Positions 17,447 through 25,994 are shown, counted from the first letter of the stretch. The stretch: DNA of 59,355 nucleotides from Segetibacter sp. (GCA_028288485.1 JAQBNO010000095.1:1-59355); one strand, 5' to 3'. Numbers and translations: made by a program. The notes: generated by a model not told the origin, from the sequence alone.

Positions 17447-17831
17447 ATGAAACTAACTCCATACATCCACTTCCAGCGAAGGGCTGAGGGAGCGATGAAT
17501 TTTACGCCGCGACTTTCGACCGAAGTATTGATATTAAAAGGTATGGTGACCGTGCAATGCCAGCCGTTGAAGATTACCTACAAAAGGTTTTACATGCACG
17601 ATTGGTTTTTGGAGAAAACAGGATTCTGATTTCTGGTACTTTCAAAGGAAACGAAGTATCTACAAATGGTAACATACAATTATCTGTTGAAATAACTGAA
17701 GCAGGTGAAATTGATGAAGTGTTTAATAAAATGGCCGAAGGTGGAACCGTTAGAATGCCGTTACAGGATAGCTTTTGGGAGCAAGGTTTGGAATGCTGAA
17801 AGATAAGTTTGGGGTGAGCCGGAAGGCGTAA
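17447..17831 (+). pseudogene. Frameshifted VOC/PhnB-like glyoxalase-fold gene
   Basis: The start MKLTPYIHFQ and following bases encode a VOC domain only if frames are joined. After about 17475 the second frame gives EFYAATFDRSIDIKRYGD, then MPAVEDYLQKVLHARLVFGE, GTFKGNEVSTNGNIQLSVEI and GGTVRMPLQDSFW. A missing base near 17778 then breaks the conserved GARFGMLKDKFGV end, which is readable in the third frame to a TAA at 17829. This matches PhnB-like proteins in order and length, so it is a recent double-frameshift pseudogene, or sequencing error if the assembly is poor. Confidence 0.75.
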
Positions 17832-17898
17832 AAATGTTAATGGAAGATTTTGAGGAATTGTGTAAGTGTTTTTAAAGCAAATTGAATAGAGATAAAAA

Positions 17899-17923
17899 GT
17901 ACAAGTGTGCGACGCAACGATGT
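17899..17923 (-). repeat. Dispersed intergenic repeat, GCGTCGC form
   Basis: On the minus strand ACATCGTTGCGTCGCACACT is followed by TGTAC. Full-length copy between the VOC pseudogene and nuoF. Confidence 0.9.
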
Positions 17924-17981
17924 ACTCTAGAATGGAAAAAGCTGACTAACAAAAAATATTAAAAAAGTCGATGTAGGGCTT

Positions 17982-19328
17982 ATGAAATTATTAATAGATA
18001 AAGCAAATATTGAGGGCATCCGGTTTTATAAAGCATACCGTGAAAATGGTGGATATGCATCTGTAGAAAAGGCTTTTAAAATGTCTCCGGCAGATATTGT
18101 GGAAGAGATTAAAAAAAGTGGTTTACGAGGGAGGGGAGGTGCAGGATTTCCTACAGGAATGAAATGGAGTTTTCTTGCAAAGCCTGAGGGAGTTCCCCGT
18201 TACCTTGTTTGTAATGCCGACGAGAGTGAACCGGGCACCTTTAAAGACCGGTACCTGATGGAGTTTTTACCCCACCTTTTAATAGAAGGTTTAATCGTTT
18301 CATCTTTCGCACTAGGTAGCAACAGGACCTATATCTACATCAGGGGCGAATATGCCTGGATTACTGATATTCTTGAACATGCCATTGCTGAGGCGAATGA
18401 CAACGGCTGGCTTGGTAAAAATATATTAGGAACCGGCTTTGATTGCCAGATCTATGTACAGCGTGGTGCTGGTGCATACATTTGCGGCGAAGAGACGGCT
18501 CTAATTGAAAGCCTGGAAGGTAAAAGAGGTAATCCAAGAATTAAACCGCCATTTCCGGCTATTAAAGGTTTGTGGGATTCGCCTACGGTAGTAAACAACG
18601 TGGAAACGTTAGCTGCAGTAGTGCCTATCATTAATATGGGTGGAATGGAGTATGCTAAAATTGGAATGGGTAAATCAACAGGAACAAAATTGATCAGCGC
18701 CTGCGGAAATATTAATAAGCCCGGTGTGTATGAGATTGATATGACCATCAGCGTTGAAGAGTTTATTTATAGTGATGAATATTGTGGTGGTATTCCGAAT
18801 GGGAAAAGATTGAAAGCTTGTATTCCCGGTGGTTCTTCAGTGCCTATTTTACCTGCAAACCTTCTACTAAAAACCGCCAAAGGTGAAACACGGCTAATGA
18901 ATTATGAAAGCCTTTCCGACGGCGGTTTTGCAACAGGAAGTATGATGGGATCCGGGGGATTTATTGTTTTGGACGAGGACCAATGTATTGTTCGTCATAC
19001 ACTAACGTTGGCCCGTTTCTATCACCACGAAAGTTGTGGTCAATGCAGCCCATGCAGGGAAGGTACTGGCTGGATGAAACGCGTTTTGTATAATCTCGAA
19101 TACGGTAAGGGTAAGTTGAGCGATATTGATCTTTTGTGGGACATTCAAAGAAAAATTGAAGGAAATACGATCTGTCCGTTAGGGGATGCAGCCGCTTGGC
19201 CGGTTGCAGCAGCAATCCGGCACTTCAGAGACGAGTTTGAATGGCATGTATTAAATCCTGAAGAAAGCCAGGTTCGGAATTTTGGTTTAGCGCATTATGC
19301 TGATCAACTCGAAACCTTAACAGCATAA
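17982..19328 (+). CDS. nuoF: NADH-quinone oxidoreductase subunit F
   Basis: A 448-residue subunit that binds NADH and FMN and carries the N3 [4Fe-4S] cluster. FMN/NADH motifs are GLRGRGGAGFPTGMKW (about 45-60), NADESEPGTFKDR and GAGAYICGEETAL. Cluster ligands are in ESCGQCSPCREG (about 350-361) and NTICPLGD (about C398). Complete. It begins 58 bases after a dispersed repeat, and two glycosyltransferase genes follow before nuoG. Confidence 0.97.
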   Translation: MKLLIDKANIEGIRFYKAYRENGGYASVEKAFKMSPADIVEEIKKSGLRGRGGAGFPTGMKWSFLAKPEGVPRYLVCNADESEPGTFKDRYLMEFLPHLLIEGLIVSSFALGSNRTYIYIRGEYAWITDILEHAIAEANDNGWLGKNILGTGFDCQIYVQRGAGAYICGEETALIESLEGKRGNPRIKPPFPAIKGLWDSPTVVNNVETLAAVVPIINMGGMEYAKIGMGKSTGTKLISACGNINKPGVYEIDMTISVEEFIYSDEYCGGIPNGKRLKACIPGGSSVPILPANLLLKTAKGETRLMNYESLSDGGFATGSMMGSGGFIVLDEDQCIVRHTLTLARFYHHESCGQCSPCREGTGWMKRVLYNLEYGKGKLSDIDLLWDIQRKIEGNTICPLGDAAAWPVAAAIRHFRDEFEWHVLNPEESQVRNFGLAHYADQLETLTA

Positions 19329-19334
19329 AATCTA

Positions 19335-20438
19335 ATGAAGGTTCGTAAAGTTTTCATTTCTCATAGTTGGACAGATGTTGGCGTTAATATTCAAACGAAA
19401 GCTGTAGCAAAAAAACTTTCAGAAAATTATGAAGTTATTTTCTTGTCTCAAGCAAGAATAGGTGCACCGGTTATCCAGGAAAATAAAAATCTAAGGGTGA
19501 TTGAATGGCCCCATAAAAGGCCGAACACCCTAAAAGACTTTTTTTTTGCTTGTAAACAAATAATAAAAGAAAAACCCGATGCCTTTATAGTACATTTTGG
19601 AGCGACAAATGTATCTATGTTAGCATCATGGCTGCTTAGGGTTAACTATCGAATTTGCTGGATGCATACACTTTCAGGCCAGTTTTATTCAGATAAAGAT
19701 GATGAAAAAGTTGCGAGGAGGAATGTGGATAAAAGGAGGTGGGTCTATAGCCTGGCGACAAATGTGATTGTTTTAAATGAGTATGGTAGAAGGGATGCAA
19801 AAGAGGGCTATAAAATACCGGAAAAAAAGATCTTTAAAATTTACAATGGCATTTACCCGATACCTATGGCCACGCACCGGCAGGAAGGTGTAAAGTCGAT
19901 CAGGTTTATTGGTAGGCTCGATAAAAGCAAAGGATTAGATGTTGTTTTAGAGGCTTTTGCAAGACTGTCAACAGGCAGAGAGGATGTACGTTTAGATATT
20001 GCAGGTGCAGGTCCTGAACTTGAACTGCTGACGACTTGGATCATAGAACACAAACTTGAAGATAAAATAACCTATCACGGTTATTTTACCGATTATGAGC
20101 AGTCCCGAAAATTCATTTCTGAAGCTTATTGTCTTATAGTTCCCAGCCGCATTGATAATTTTCCAACCGTTATCCTCGAAGCACTTTCTGCTGCGGTGCC
20201 CGTTATTGGATCTGACGTTGCGGGTATTCCTGACATGATTGAAAATAACAAAGACGGTTATTTGGTGGAGGTCGGGAATATTCCGGCTTTTGCAAATGCA
20301 ATATTGTCATTGGTTGACAATGAAGGATTAAGAAATGAACTGGGTAAACAGGCCAAAGAAAATTTTGAAACAAAATTCAGCATGGATCAGCATGTGAAAA
20401 ATGTTGAAGGTTTTATGATGGGTTTGTTCAAAGATTAA
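19335..20438 (+). CDS. GT4-family glycosyltransferase (first of tandem pair)
   Basis: A 367-residue GT-B glycosyltransferase, cytosolic or membrane-associated. The C-terminal donor-binding half carries IRFIGRLDKSKGLDVVLEAF (about 188-207) and the motif EALSAAVPVIGSDVAGIPDMI (about 278-298), with the second Glu of the family near residue 278. It begins 6 bases after nuoF stops, hence is co-transcribed. About half of the N-terminal domain matches the next glycosyltransferase (HSWTDVGV versus HNWSDISV; RPNTLKDFFFACK versus RPTGIKDFLFAVK). Donor and acceptor are unknown; a cell-surface polysaccharide or glycolipid is likely. Confidence 0.85.
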   Translation: MKVRKVFISHSWTDVGVNIQTKAVAKKLSENYEVIFLSQARIGAPVIQENKNLRVIEWPHKRPNTLKDFFFACKQIIKEKPDAFIVHFGATNVSMLASWLLRVNYRICWMHTLSGQFYSDKDDEKVARRNVDKRRWVYSLATNVIVLNEYGRRDAKEGYKIPEKKIFKIYNGIYPIPMATHRQEGVKSIRFIGRLDKSKGLDVVLEAFARLSTGREDVRLDIAGAGPELELLTTWIIEHKLEDKITYHGYFTDYEQSRKFISEAYCLIVPSRIDNFPTVILEALSAAVPVIGSDVAGIPDMIENNKDGYLVEVGNIPAFANAILSLVDNEGLRNELGKQAKENFETKFSMDQHVKNVEGFMMGLFKD

Positions 20439-20499
20439 AATAAGGGTCATAAAAAGTAACTTTTTGTAGCCAGGCCTGTAATACTACTTTAAGGCTTTA

Positions 20500-20519
20500 C
20501 TTGCGTCGCACTCTTGTAC
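20500..20519 (+). repeat. Dispersed intergenic repeat, GCGTCGC form, 5' end trimmed
   Basis: CTTGCGTCGCACTCTTGTAC keeps the core and tail but has lost the ACATCG start. It lies between the two glycosyltransferases. Confidence 0.8.
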
Positions 20520-20595
20520 TGTTTTATCCATATTCAGCGAATTCAGGCTAGTATTAATGTTTTTATTTATTTATCCTGGTTAAGTTAAAATTGAT

Positions 20596-21699
20596 GTGTT
20601 GTTAAAAGATAAAACAATATTTATTGCCCACAACTGGTCCGACATTTCTGTTTGTCAGCAGTCAAAAGCTTTGGCATTTGCACTATCAGAAAATAACAAC
20701 GTATTTTTCCTGAATGCAAAAAAGAATTTAGCACGACCTCAACGAATTAATCAACGACTCGAGGTACTAAATTGGCCTGGTAAAAGGCCAACAGGTATAA
20801 AGGATTTTTTATTTGCTGTAAAGTTGGTACGTAAGCATAAACCTGACATTATCGTTGTTAACTTTGCGGCGACCGATATCCTGCTTGTTGTTTCGTGGAT
20901 GTTTTCCGTCAAAATACGGGTCTGTTATTTTCATACCATGGTTGAACAGCATATTGAAGATAAAGGATACCTTTCTTTTAGGCAGCGTTTTAATATTTGG
21001 CGTAAATCATATATTTATAAAAAGGCGACTCATATGTTACCTGTTTCTACTGCTTCTAAGAAAGACTTTATTAGATACTTTCGCGGAATTGACACAAAGA
21101 AGGTGCACGTTTTCGCGAATGCTTTAGCCGATACTAACCAGGTTAATAAAAGCGATGGGCAGTTAATAGGTTTTATCGGGCGGTTAGACAGGTCGAAAGG
21201 GGTAGACATTTTGATTGAGGCTTTTGTAAAAGTTGCTGTCTTGTTACCTTCAGTACGATTGGTCATTGCGGGAAAAGGGGTTCTGGAGGAAGAACTGAAA
21301 GCTATGATAAAACTGGCCGGAATAGAAGATAAAGTAGAATGGCGGGGAGGTATTGCTTATACCGAAGTACTGAAGTTTGTTTCTTGTCTTAGCTTTCTAG
21401 TGGTTCCAAGCCGGATGGACAATCTGCCTACGGTAGTTCTGGAAGCTTTTTCAACCTGTACACCTGTAATAGGTGCAAAAACAGGTGGAATTCCAGACAT
21501 GATTGAAGACGGGTTTAACGGAAGGCTATTTGAGCGTGAAAATGTGGATGACCTGGTAGTGAAAATGAAAAGTTTATTAGATGATGAAGTTGACAGGAAA
21601 AGAATGGGTGAAAATGCAAGAAAAACTTTTAAAGAAAAATATTGTATCGATCAGTTGCCCCAACGGTTTGAAAATTTGTTAGAAGGTACAATGAATTAA
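20596..21699 (+). CDS. GT4-family glycosyltransferase (second of tandem pair)
   Basis: A 367-residue paralogue of the preceding gene, the same length, with LIGFIGRLDRSKGVDILIEAF and VLEAFSTCTPVIGAKTGGIPDMI in the donor domain. No ATG gives the conserved N-terminus; the start is GTG at 20596 or TTG at 20599 (LLKDKTIFIAHNWSD). The 157-base spacer from its twin contains a trimmed repeat. Thirteen bases separate its stop from the nuoG start, so expression of nuoG may depend on readthrough across both. The pair most likely arose by tandem duplication followed by strong divergence. Confidence 0.83.
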   Translation: MLLKDKTIFIAHNWSDISVCQQSKALAFALSENNNVFFLNAKKNLARPQRINQRLEVLNWPGKRPTGIKDFLFAVKLVRKHKPDIIVVNFAATDILLVVSWMFSVKIRVCYFHTMVEQHIEDKGYLSFRQRFNIWRKSYIYKKATHMLPVSTASKKDFIRYFRGIDTKKVHVFANALADTNQVNKSDGQLIGFIGRLDRSKGVDILIEAFVKVAVLLPSVRLVIAGKGVLEEELKAMIKLAGIEDKVEWRGGIAYTEVLKFVSCLSFLVVPSRMDNLPTVVLEAFSTCTPVIGAKTGGIPDMIEDGFNGRLFERENVDDLVVKMKSLLDDEVDRKRMGENARKTFKEKYCIDQLPQRFENLLEGTMN

Positions 21700-21712
21700 A
21701 ATTTTGGAATTA

Positions 21713-22822
21713 ATGTCTGAACAAAAACAATTATTTAAAGTAACCATAGACAACATCACCATTGAAGTGGAGCCGGGAACGAGTATTCTTTTGGCGGCCC
21801 GGAAAATAGGAGGTGATGTTACACCGCCTGCCATGTGCTTTTACAGCAAATTAAAGGGTAGCGGGGGAAAATGTCGTACGTGTTTGGTAGAGGTGGCAGC
21901 AGGTTCAACTGCCGACCCCCGGCCAATGCCGAAACTGGTAGCAAGCTGCCGCACCAACGTAATGGATGGAATGGTAGTTAAAAGCATCACCAGCGAAAAA
22001 GTTATTGAGGCAAGGAAAGGTGTAGTTGAATTCTTATTATTAAATCACCCTTTAGATTGCCCGATCTGCGACCAGGCGGGCGAGTGCCATTTGCAGGACC
22101 TCAGTTACGAACACGGCCGCGAAGATACCCGGTACGAATTTCAGCGCCGATTGTTTGAAAGAGAAGATATCGGGCCTTACATTCAATTGCATATGACACG
22201 ATGCATACTTTGCTATCGTTGTACATATATTGCCGACCAGATCACTGATACCCGCGTGCATGGTATTCTTGACCGCGGTGAACATGCACAAATCAGTACT
22301 TATATTTCCAAAGCCATTGATAATGACTTTAGCGGAAATATGATTGATGTTTGCCCTGTAGGAGCACTTACTGATAGAACATTCCGGTTTAAAAACAGGG
22401 TATGGTTTTTAAAACCAGTAGATGCACACCGCGACTGCGATAAGTGTTGCGGTCGCGTTACTTTGTGGAACCGTGGTAACGACGTCTTCCGGGTTACGGC
22501 AAGAAAAGATGAATGGGGCGAAGTAGAAGATGCACCTGACGGTAAGCCGGGATGGATCTGTAATACCTGCCGGTTCGATAAAAAGAAAACCAGCGACTGG
22601 ATTATAGAAGGCCCGCGGAAAATCAAAAGGCATTCAGTTATTTCTGCCGGCCATTATGAAGGCGTTAAAAGACCTCATGAAACAATTGCGAATGTGATGG
22701 GTGGCCGTCAGCCGAAACTACTAATGGACATTCATTCAGTTAGCGAGGTAAATAAGCCTTCAGTTCATTTGAATGCAATTGAAGGTCCGGCAACGGGGGA
22801 AGTTTTTGAAAAAGAAAAATGA
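21713..22822 (+). CDS. nuoG: NADH-quinone oxidoreductase subunit G, short form
   Basis: A 369-residue iron-sulfur subunit. The [2Fe-2S] ligands C42, C54, C57 and C79 lie in the ferredoxin domain. H112, C116, C119 and C125 (HPLDCPICDQAGEC) serve the next cluster. C164, C167 and C170 plus a later DVCPVGAL serve the third. The large C-terminal molybdopterin-oxidoreductase domain of the E. coli protein (about 900 residues) is absent, as is usual in Bacteroidota. ATG 21713 is chosen over a TTG nine bases upstream. Its TGA overlaps (ATGA) the start of a short toxin-antitoxin remnant. Confidence 0.93.
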   Translation: MSEQKQLFKVTIDNITIEVEPGTSILLAARKIGGDVTPPAMCFYSKLKGSGGKCRTCLVEVAAGSTADPRPMPKLVASCRTNVMDGMVVKSITSEKVIEARKGVVEFLLLNHPLDCPICDQAGECHLQDLSYEHGREDTRYEFQRRLFEREDIGPYIQLHMTRCILCYRCTYIADQITDTRVHGILDRGEHAQISTYISKAIDNDFSGNMIDVCPVGALTDRTFRFKNRVWFLKPVDAHRDCDKCCGRVTLWNRGNDVFRVTARKDEWGEVEDAPDGKPGWICNTCRFDKKKTSDWIIEGPRKIKRHSVISAGHYEGVKRPHETIANVMGGRQPKLLMDIHSVSEVNKPSVHLNAIEGPATGEVFEKEK

Positions 22823-22914
22823 TAACAGGAATAATAAGAAATAAAGTGTTTTGGCTGAAGTTAAAGATGACTACGCCTTTTAGAGAAGTAAAAAAAGATG
22901 GAGTCGTTTTATGA
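22819..22914 (+). pseudogene. C-terminal remnant of an MNT-type nucleotidyltransferase antitoxin
   Basis: A 31-codon frame ending TTPFREVKKDGVVL matches the conserved C-terminal strand of minimal nucleotidyltransferases (typically TPFY..V.KDGI.L) that neutralise HEPN toxins. The NTase core with GSxxRG is missing. Its ATG overlaps the nuoG stop as ATGA, and its own stop overlaps the HEPN start as ATGA, so ribosomes could pass along all three frames. The deletion must have removed the N-terminal two thirds of the gene and joined the rest to nuoG. Confidence 0.6.
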
Positions 22915-23287
22915 CGGAAAGTAGACGAGATATAATCGAATACAGATCAAAAAGAAGTAATGAAACTTTTAAAGAAGCTTTATTACTTTTTCAAGCCGGC
23001 CCTTTTAATGCCGTTGTAAATCGACTCTATTTTGCAGCCTATTACACTGTTTCTGCTTTACTTTATAAAGGTGAAGCTTTTAGTAAAACTCATTCAGGTT
23101 TAAAAACTCTATTTCATCTTAATTATATTAAAACCAACAAGCTGTCCACCGAAAATGCCAAAATTATAAAGACTTATTCGATAACAGGCAGGACGGAGAC
23201 GATTGAGATTGTATAGTATTTGCTAAAGAAGACGTTCAGCCATTAATTGAAAAAACAAAAAAACTGATTAACGAAAAAAGAAATTAA
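22911..23287 (+). pseudogene. Frameshifted HEPN-domain toxin remnant
   Basis: The first 90 or so codons are intact HEPN (PF05168): RRDIIEYRSKRSNETFKEAL, then FNAVVNRLYFAAYYTVSALL and KTHSGLKTLFHLNYIKTNKL. A frameshift near 23175 takes the natural frame out of the conserved ending LFDNRQDGD, which continues in another frame, meets a TGA, and goes on to VFAKEDVQPLIEKTKKLINE with a TAA at 23285. The active reading gives a 101-residue truncated protein. Such HEPN proteins are RNases or kin paired with MNT antitoxins. Probably inactive. Confidence 0.75.
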
Positions 23288-23294
23288 TAAACGA

Positions 23295-24353
23295 ATGATT
23301 TTTTTACAGATTGACATCGCTTTACTGGTAGAAAAACTTGTTTTAATAGGTGCTATCATAACCGCTTCACTCGTGATAGCTATGTATTCAACCTACGGCG
23401 AACGTAAAGTAGCTGCTATTTTGCAGGATCGGAAGGGACCGAACCGCGCAGGTCCGTTTGGGATTTTACAACCGCTTGCCGATGGAGGTAAGCTTTTTTT
23501 TAAGGAAGAAATTATCCCTAATACTTCGAGTAAGCTATTGTTTATTTTAGGTCCGTGTCTGGCAATGTTAACGGCAATGATGACGAGTGCAGTAATTCCA
23601 TGGGGTAACGAAATTCATTTTACCTTATTTGGAGCCGATCGTCATATTCCTTTGCAAATTGCTGATATTAACATCGGCATGCTTTTCATCTTTGGCGTTG
23701 TTAGTACAGGCGTGTATGGAATTATGATCGGTGGTTGGGCAAGTAACAATAAGTTCTCTTTAATGGCGGCCATGCGCGGTGCATCGCAAGTTATCAGCTA
23801 TGAACTTGCCATGGGACTTTCTTTCATTGCTTTGTTAATGCTGACAGGCTCCCTTAGCATGAAAACAATCGTGGAGCAGCAAATACAAGGCGGAGTATGG
23901 AACATATTCTACCAGCCTTTAGGTTTTCTGATCTTTCTTGTTTGTGCTTTTGCAGAGTGTAACCGCGCCCCATTCGACCTATCGGAGGCCGAAAATGAAT
24001 TGAACTTTGGTTATCACCAGGAGTATTCGAGCATGAAACTGGGCTTTTACCTGTTTGCTGAATACATCAACATGTTCATCAGCAGCGTTATTATGGCTAC
24101 TCTTTATTTTGGTGGTTACGATATGCCTTTTGTAAACGAAGCCGCCCTTCCTGTTAACATAGCGGCAATTATTGGAATAGTCGCATTGCTCGGTAAAGCC
24201 TTCATTTTTATTTTCATATTTATGTGGGTTCGCTGGACGCTACCACGTTTTCGCTACGACCAACTAATGAACCTTGGATGGAAATCGCTAATTCCACTTG
24301 CATTGGTAAATATGTTTATTACTGGTGCCGTTATCTTGTGGAGGCAAGGATAG
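23295..24353 (+). CDS. nuoH: NADH-quinone oxidoreductase subunit H
   Basis: A 352-residue, eight-helix membrane subunit linking the quinone site to the proton-pumping arm. Signature elements are the YGERKVAAILQDRKGPNR loop (about 29-46), GILQPLADGGKLFFKEE, and AECNRAPFDLSEAENELNFG (about 217-236). It starts seven bases after the HEPN remnant ends. Confidence 0.97.
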   Translation: MIFLQIDIALLVEKLVLIGAIITASLVIAMYSTYGERKVAAILQDRKGPNRAGPFGILQPLADGGKLFFKEEIIPNTSSKLLFILGPCLAMLTAMMTSAVIPWGNEIHFTLFGADRHIPLQIADINIGMLFIFGVVSTGVYGIMIGGWASNNKFSLMAAMRGASQVISYELAMGLSFIALLMLTGSLSMKTIVEQQIQGGVWNIFYQPLGFLIFLVCAFAECNRAPFDLSEAENELNFGYHQEYSSMKLGFYLFAEYINMFISSVIMATLYFGGYDMPFVNEAALPVNIAAIIGIVALLGKAFIFIFIFMWVRWTLPRFRYDQLMNLGWKSLIPLALVNMFITGAVILWRQG

Positions 24354-24512
24354 AAGCCCCTGCAAACCTTTCCTAAGGGGGAGGCTTATGAGAGTGTGCT
24401 GTTGCGGAGGCTGAAATTGAACCGCAAGTGGAGGGGGGATTTATGCATTAATTACTTTTTCTATTGTTTGTTTAAAAACTGTTTTTGGTACAAGCGAAAT
24501 CGCTCCGGTTAA

Positions 24513-24544
24513 ACATCGTTGCGTCGCATTTCGTTCATCGGTAG
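24513..24544 (+). repeat. Dispersed intergenic repeat, GCGTCGC form with TTCGTTCATCG tail
   Basis: ACATCGTTGCGTCGCATTTC is followed by GTTCATCGGTAG. Nearly identical over the first 28 bases to the copies at 16380 and 59020. Confidence 0.88.
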
Positions 24545-24709
24545 TAAGGATATTAAACAAGGAGTATATTAAAGTTCTTCGATTTATAGTTGAAAATTGA
24601 GAATCGAATATTAAGGTTTTAGCTGTAGTTCGGTCCATTAAATGCTTGATGATCTATTTTCAATGTTCAATTTGGCGAGTGAAAATTTAAAACTGAACAA
24701 GCGTTGTTA

Positions 24710-24743
24710 GTACAAGTCACCCCCGCCGTGGCGGGAACAATGT
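24710..24743 (-). repeat. Dispersed repeat with core replaced by a GC hairpin
   Basis: Read on the plus strand, GTACAAGT at one end and AACAATGT at the other are the exact outer parts of the minus-oriented repeat. The usual core between them is replaced by CACCCCCGCCGTGGCGGG, which forms a CCCGC-CGTG-GCGGG hairpin. Confidence 0.65.
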
Positions 24744-24785
24744 AGAGAAAAGATAGAATGCCTGCGAACAATAATGTATTCAAAG

Positions 24786-24797
24786 TCCCTTTAGGGA
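24786..24797. repeat. CCCTTTAGGG-type hairpin repeat
   Basis: TCCCTTTAGGGA forms a 4-bp stem with a TTTA loop. It is the same unit as in the hisS leader and before nuoK. Confidence 0.5.
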
Positions 24798-24896
24798 TTT
24801 AGGGTAATAAATAAAGTTGGTGGGTAAGGAGTAGAAAAATATTTTTGCAAACCTTTTAAATAAGCTGTTGGTCTTAATTTGACCAGCATTTATAAT

Positions 24897-25445
24897 ATGC
24901 AACCGTTAACAAAAAAAGTAAAACAAGTAGAACGAAAGCCCATGAGCTTCCTGGAAAGGCTATACCTTCCGGCAATTTTCAAGGGCATGGCTATTACGTT
25001 TAGTCATATATTTAAGAAAGTACCTACCGTAAGTTACCCGGAAGAAAAACGTCCGTTTGCAAAAGTATGGCGTGGATTACACGTATTGAACCGGGATGAA
25101 GAAGGTCGCGAACGTTGTACTGCGTGTGGCTTGTGTGCGCTGGCTTGCCCCGCAGAAGCAATAACAATGGAGGCGGCAGAAAGAAAAAGAGGAGAGGAAA
25201 ATTTGTACCGTGAAGAGAGATATGCAGCAAAGTATGAGGTAAATATGTTGCGTTGTATCTTCTGTGGTTTGTGTGAAGAAGCTTGCCCTAAAGATGCCGT
25301 TTATTTGAGTGAAACATTTGCGCCTGCTAATTACCAGCGCAAGGGATTTATATATGGTAAAGAAGAGTTGTTGATACCTAACCCGCTTACTCAACCCGAA
25401 GAATATGAAAAGGCAAAAGGGGAACGAGCACCGACAACACACTAA
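24897..25445 (+). CDS. nuoI: NADH-quinone oxidoreductase subunit I
   Basis: A 182-residue ferredoxin-like subunit with the N6a and N6b [4Fe-4S] clusters. The two motifs are CTACGLCALACP (C74, 77, 80, 84) and CIFCGLCEEACP (C120, 123, 126, 130). ATG 24897 is preferred to a TTG 18 bases upstream. A long charged insert lies between the two motifs. The next gene starts 24 bases on. Confidence 0.96.
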   Translation: MQPLTKKVKQVERKPMSFLERLYLPAIFKGMAITFSHIFKKVPTVSYPEEKRPFAKVWRGLHVLNRDEEGRERCTACGLCALACPAEAITMEAAERKRGEENLYREERYAAKYEVNMLRCIFCGLCEEACPKDAVYLSETFAPANYQRKGFIYGKEELLIPNPLTQPEEYEKAKGERAPTTH

Positions 25446-25469
25446 TACCAGACATACTAACCGCAACTA

Positions 25470-25973
25470 ATGAGTACGATTGAAATTTTATTTTGGTTCC
25501 TGTCTGCCCTGGCACTTTTAGGTGCTACGATGGTTTTAATAAGTAAAAATCCTGTTCACAGTATTCTGTGGCTTATAATAGTATTCTTCGCGATTTCCGG
25601 GCATTATGTTTTGTTGAATGCTCAATTTCTTGCAATAGTCAATCTTATTGTTTATGCCGGTGCTATCATGGTGCTGTTCCTGTTTGTTGTGATGCTCATG
25701 AACTTAAACAGTGATTCTGAACCAAAGAAAAACAACCGGTTGAAGATGGCTGGAGTAATTTCAGGAGGCTGCCTCATGCTTATTATGATCGATGTGGTAA
25801 GGAGCGCTTCTGAAATGCAGAAAGCTACGGCAATGCTGAAAGAAGGAAATATTGGTTTGATCAGAACTTTGGGAATGGCATTGTTTAAAGACTACGTGGT
25901 ACCTTTTGAAATAAGCAGTGTTTTGTTTTTAAGTGCAATGGTAGGTGCAGTGGTGATAGGGAAGAAGGATTAA
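25470..25973 (+). CDS. nuoJ: NADH-quinone oxidoreductase subunit J
   Basis: A 167-residue membrane subunit with five predicted helices. The conserved third-helix stretch LIVYAGAIMVLFLFVVMLM (about 59-77) is intact. It sits at the joint between the arms of complex I. A hairpin-rich 98-base spacer separates it from nuoK. Confidence 0.95.
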   Translation: MSTIEILFWFLSALALLGATMVLISKNPVHSILWLIIVFFAISGHYVLLNAQFLAIVNLIVYAGAIMVLFLFVVMLMNLNSDSEPKKNNRLKMAGVISGGCLMLIMIDVVRSASEMQKATAMLKEGNIGLIRTLGMALFKDYVVPFEISSVLFLSAMVGAVVIGKKD

Positions 25974-25994
25974 TTCCCGGTTCCGAAGCGGGAA
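25974..25994. repeat. Hairpin TTCCCG/CGGGAA after nuoJ
   Basis: A perfect 6-bp stem with a 9-nt loop (GTTCCGAAG) lies directly after the nuoJ stop, followed by ACCGGGCGG. No T run follows. It is a dispersed-hairpin-like element rather than a terminator. Confidence 0.5.

Larger units (their letters stand above)
24354..24878. other. Repeat-rich gap between nuoH and nuoI
   Basis: This 525-base gap holds two copies of the dispersed repeat, a TCCCTTTAGGGA hairpin, and GC-rich scraps near 24357-24440 that look like diverged hairpin repeats. No intact gene is seen. A 65-codon minus-strand frame runs through a repeat and is not credible. No convincing promoter was found for nuoI. Confidence 0.6.

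Noticed and set aside
24441-24638. 65-codon minus-strand frame in the nuoH-nuoI gap
   Set aside because: It runs straight through a dispersed repeat and shows no known family or start context.
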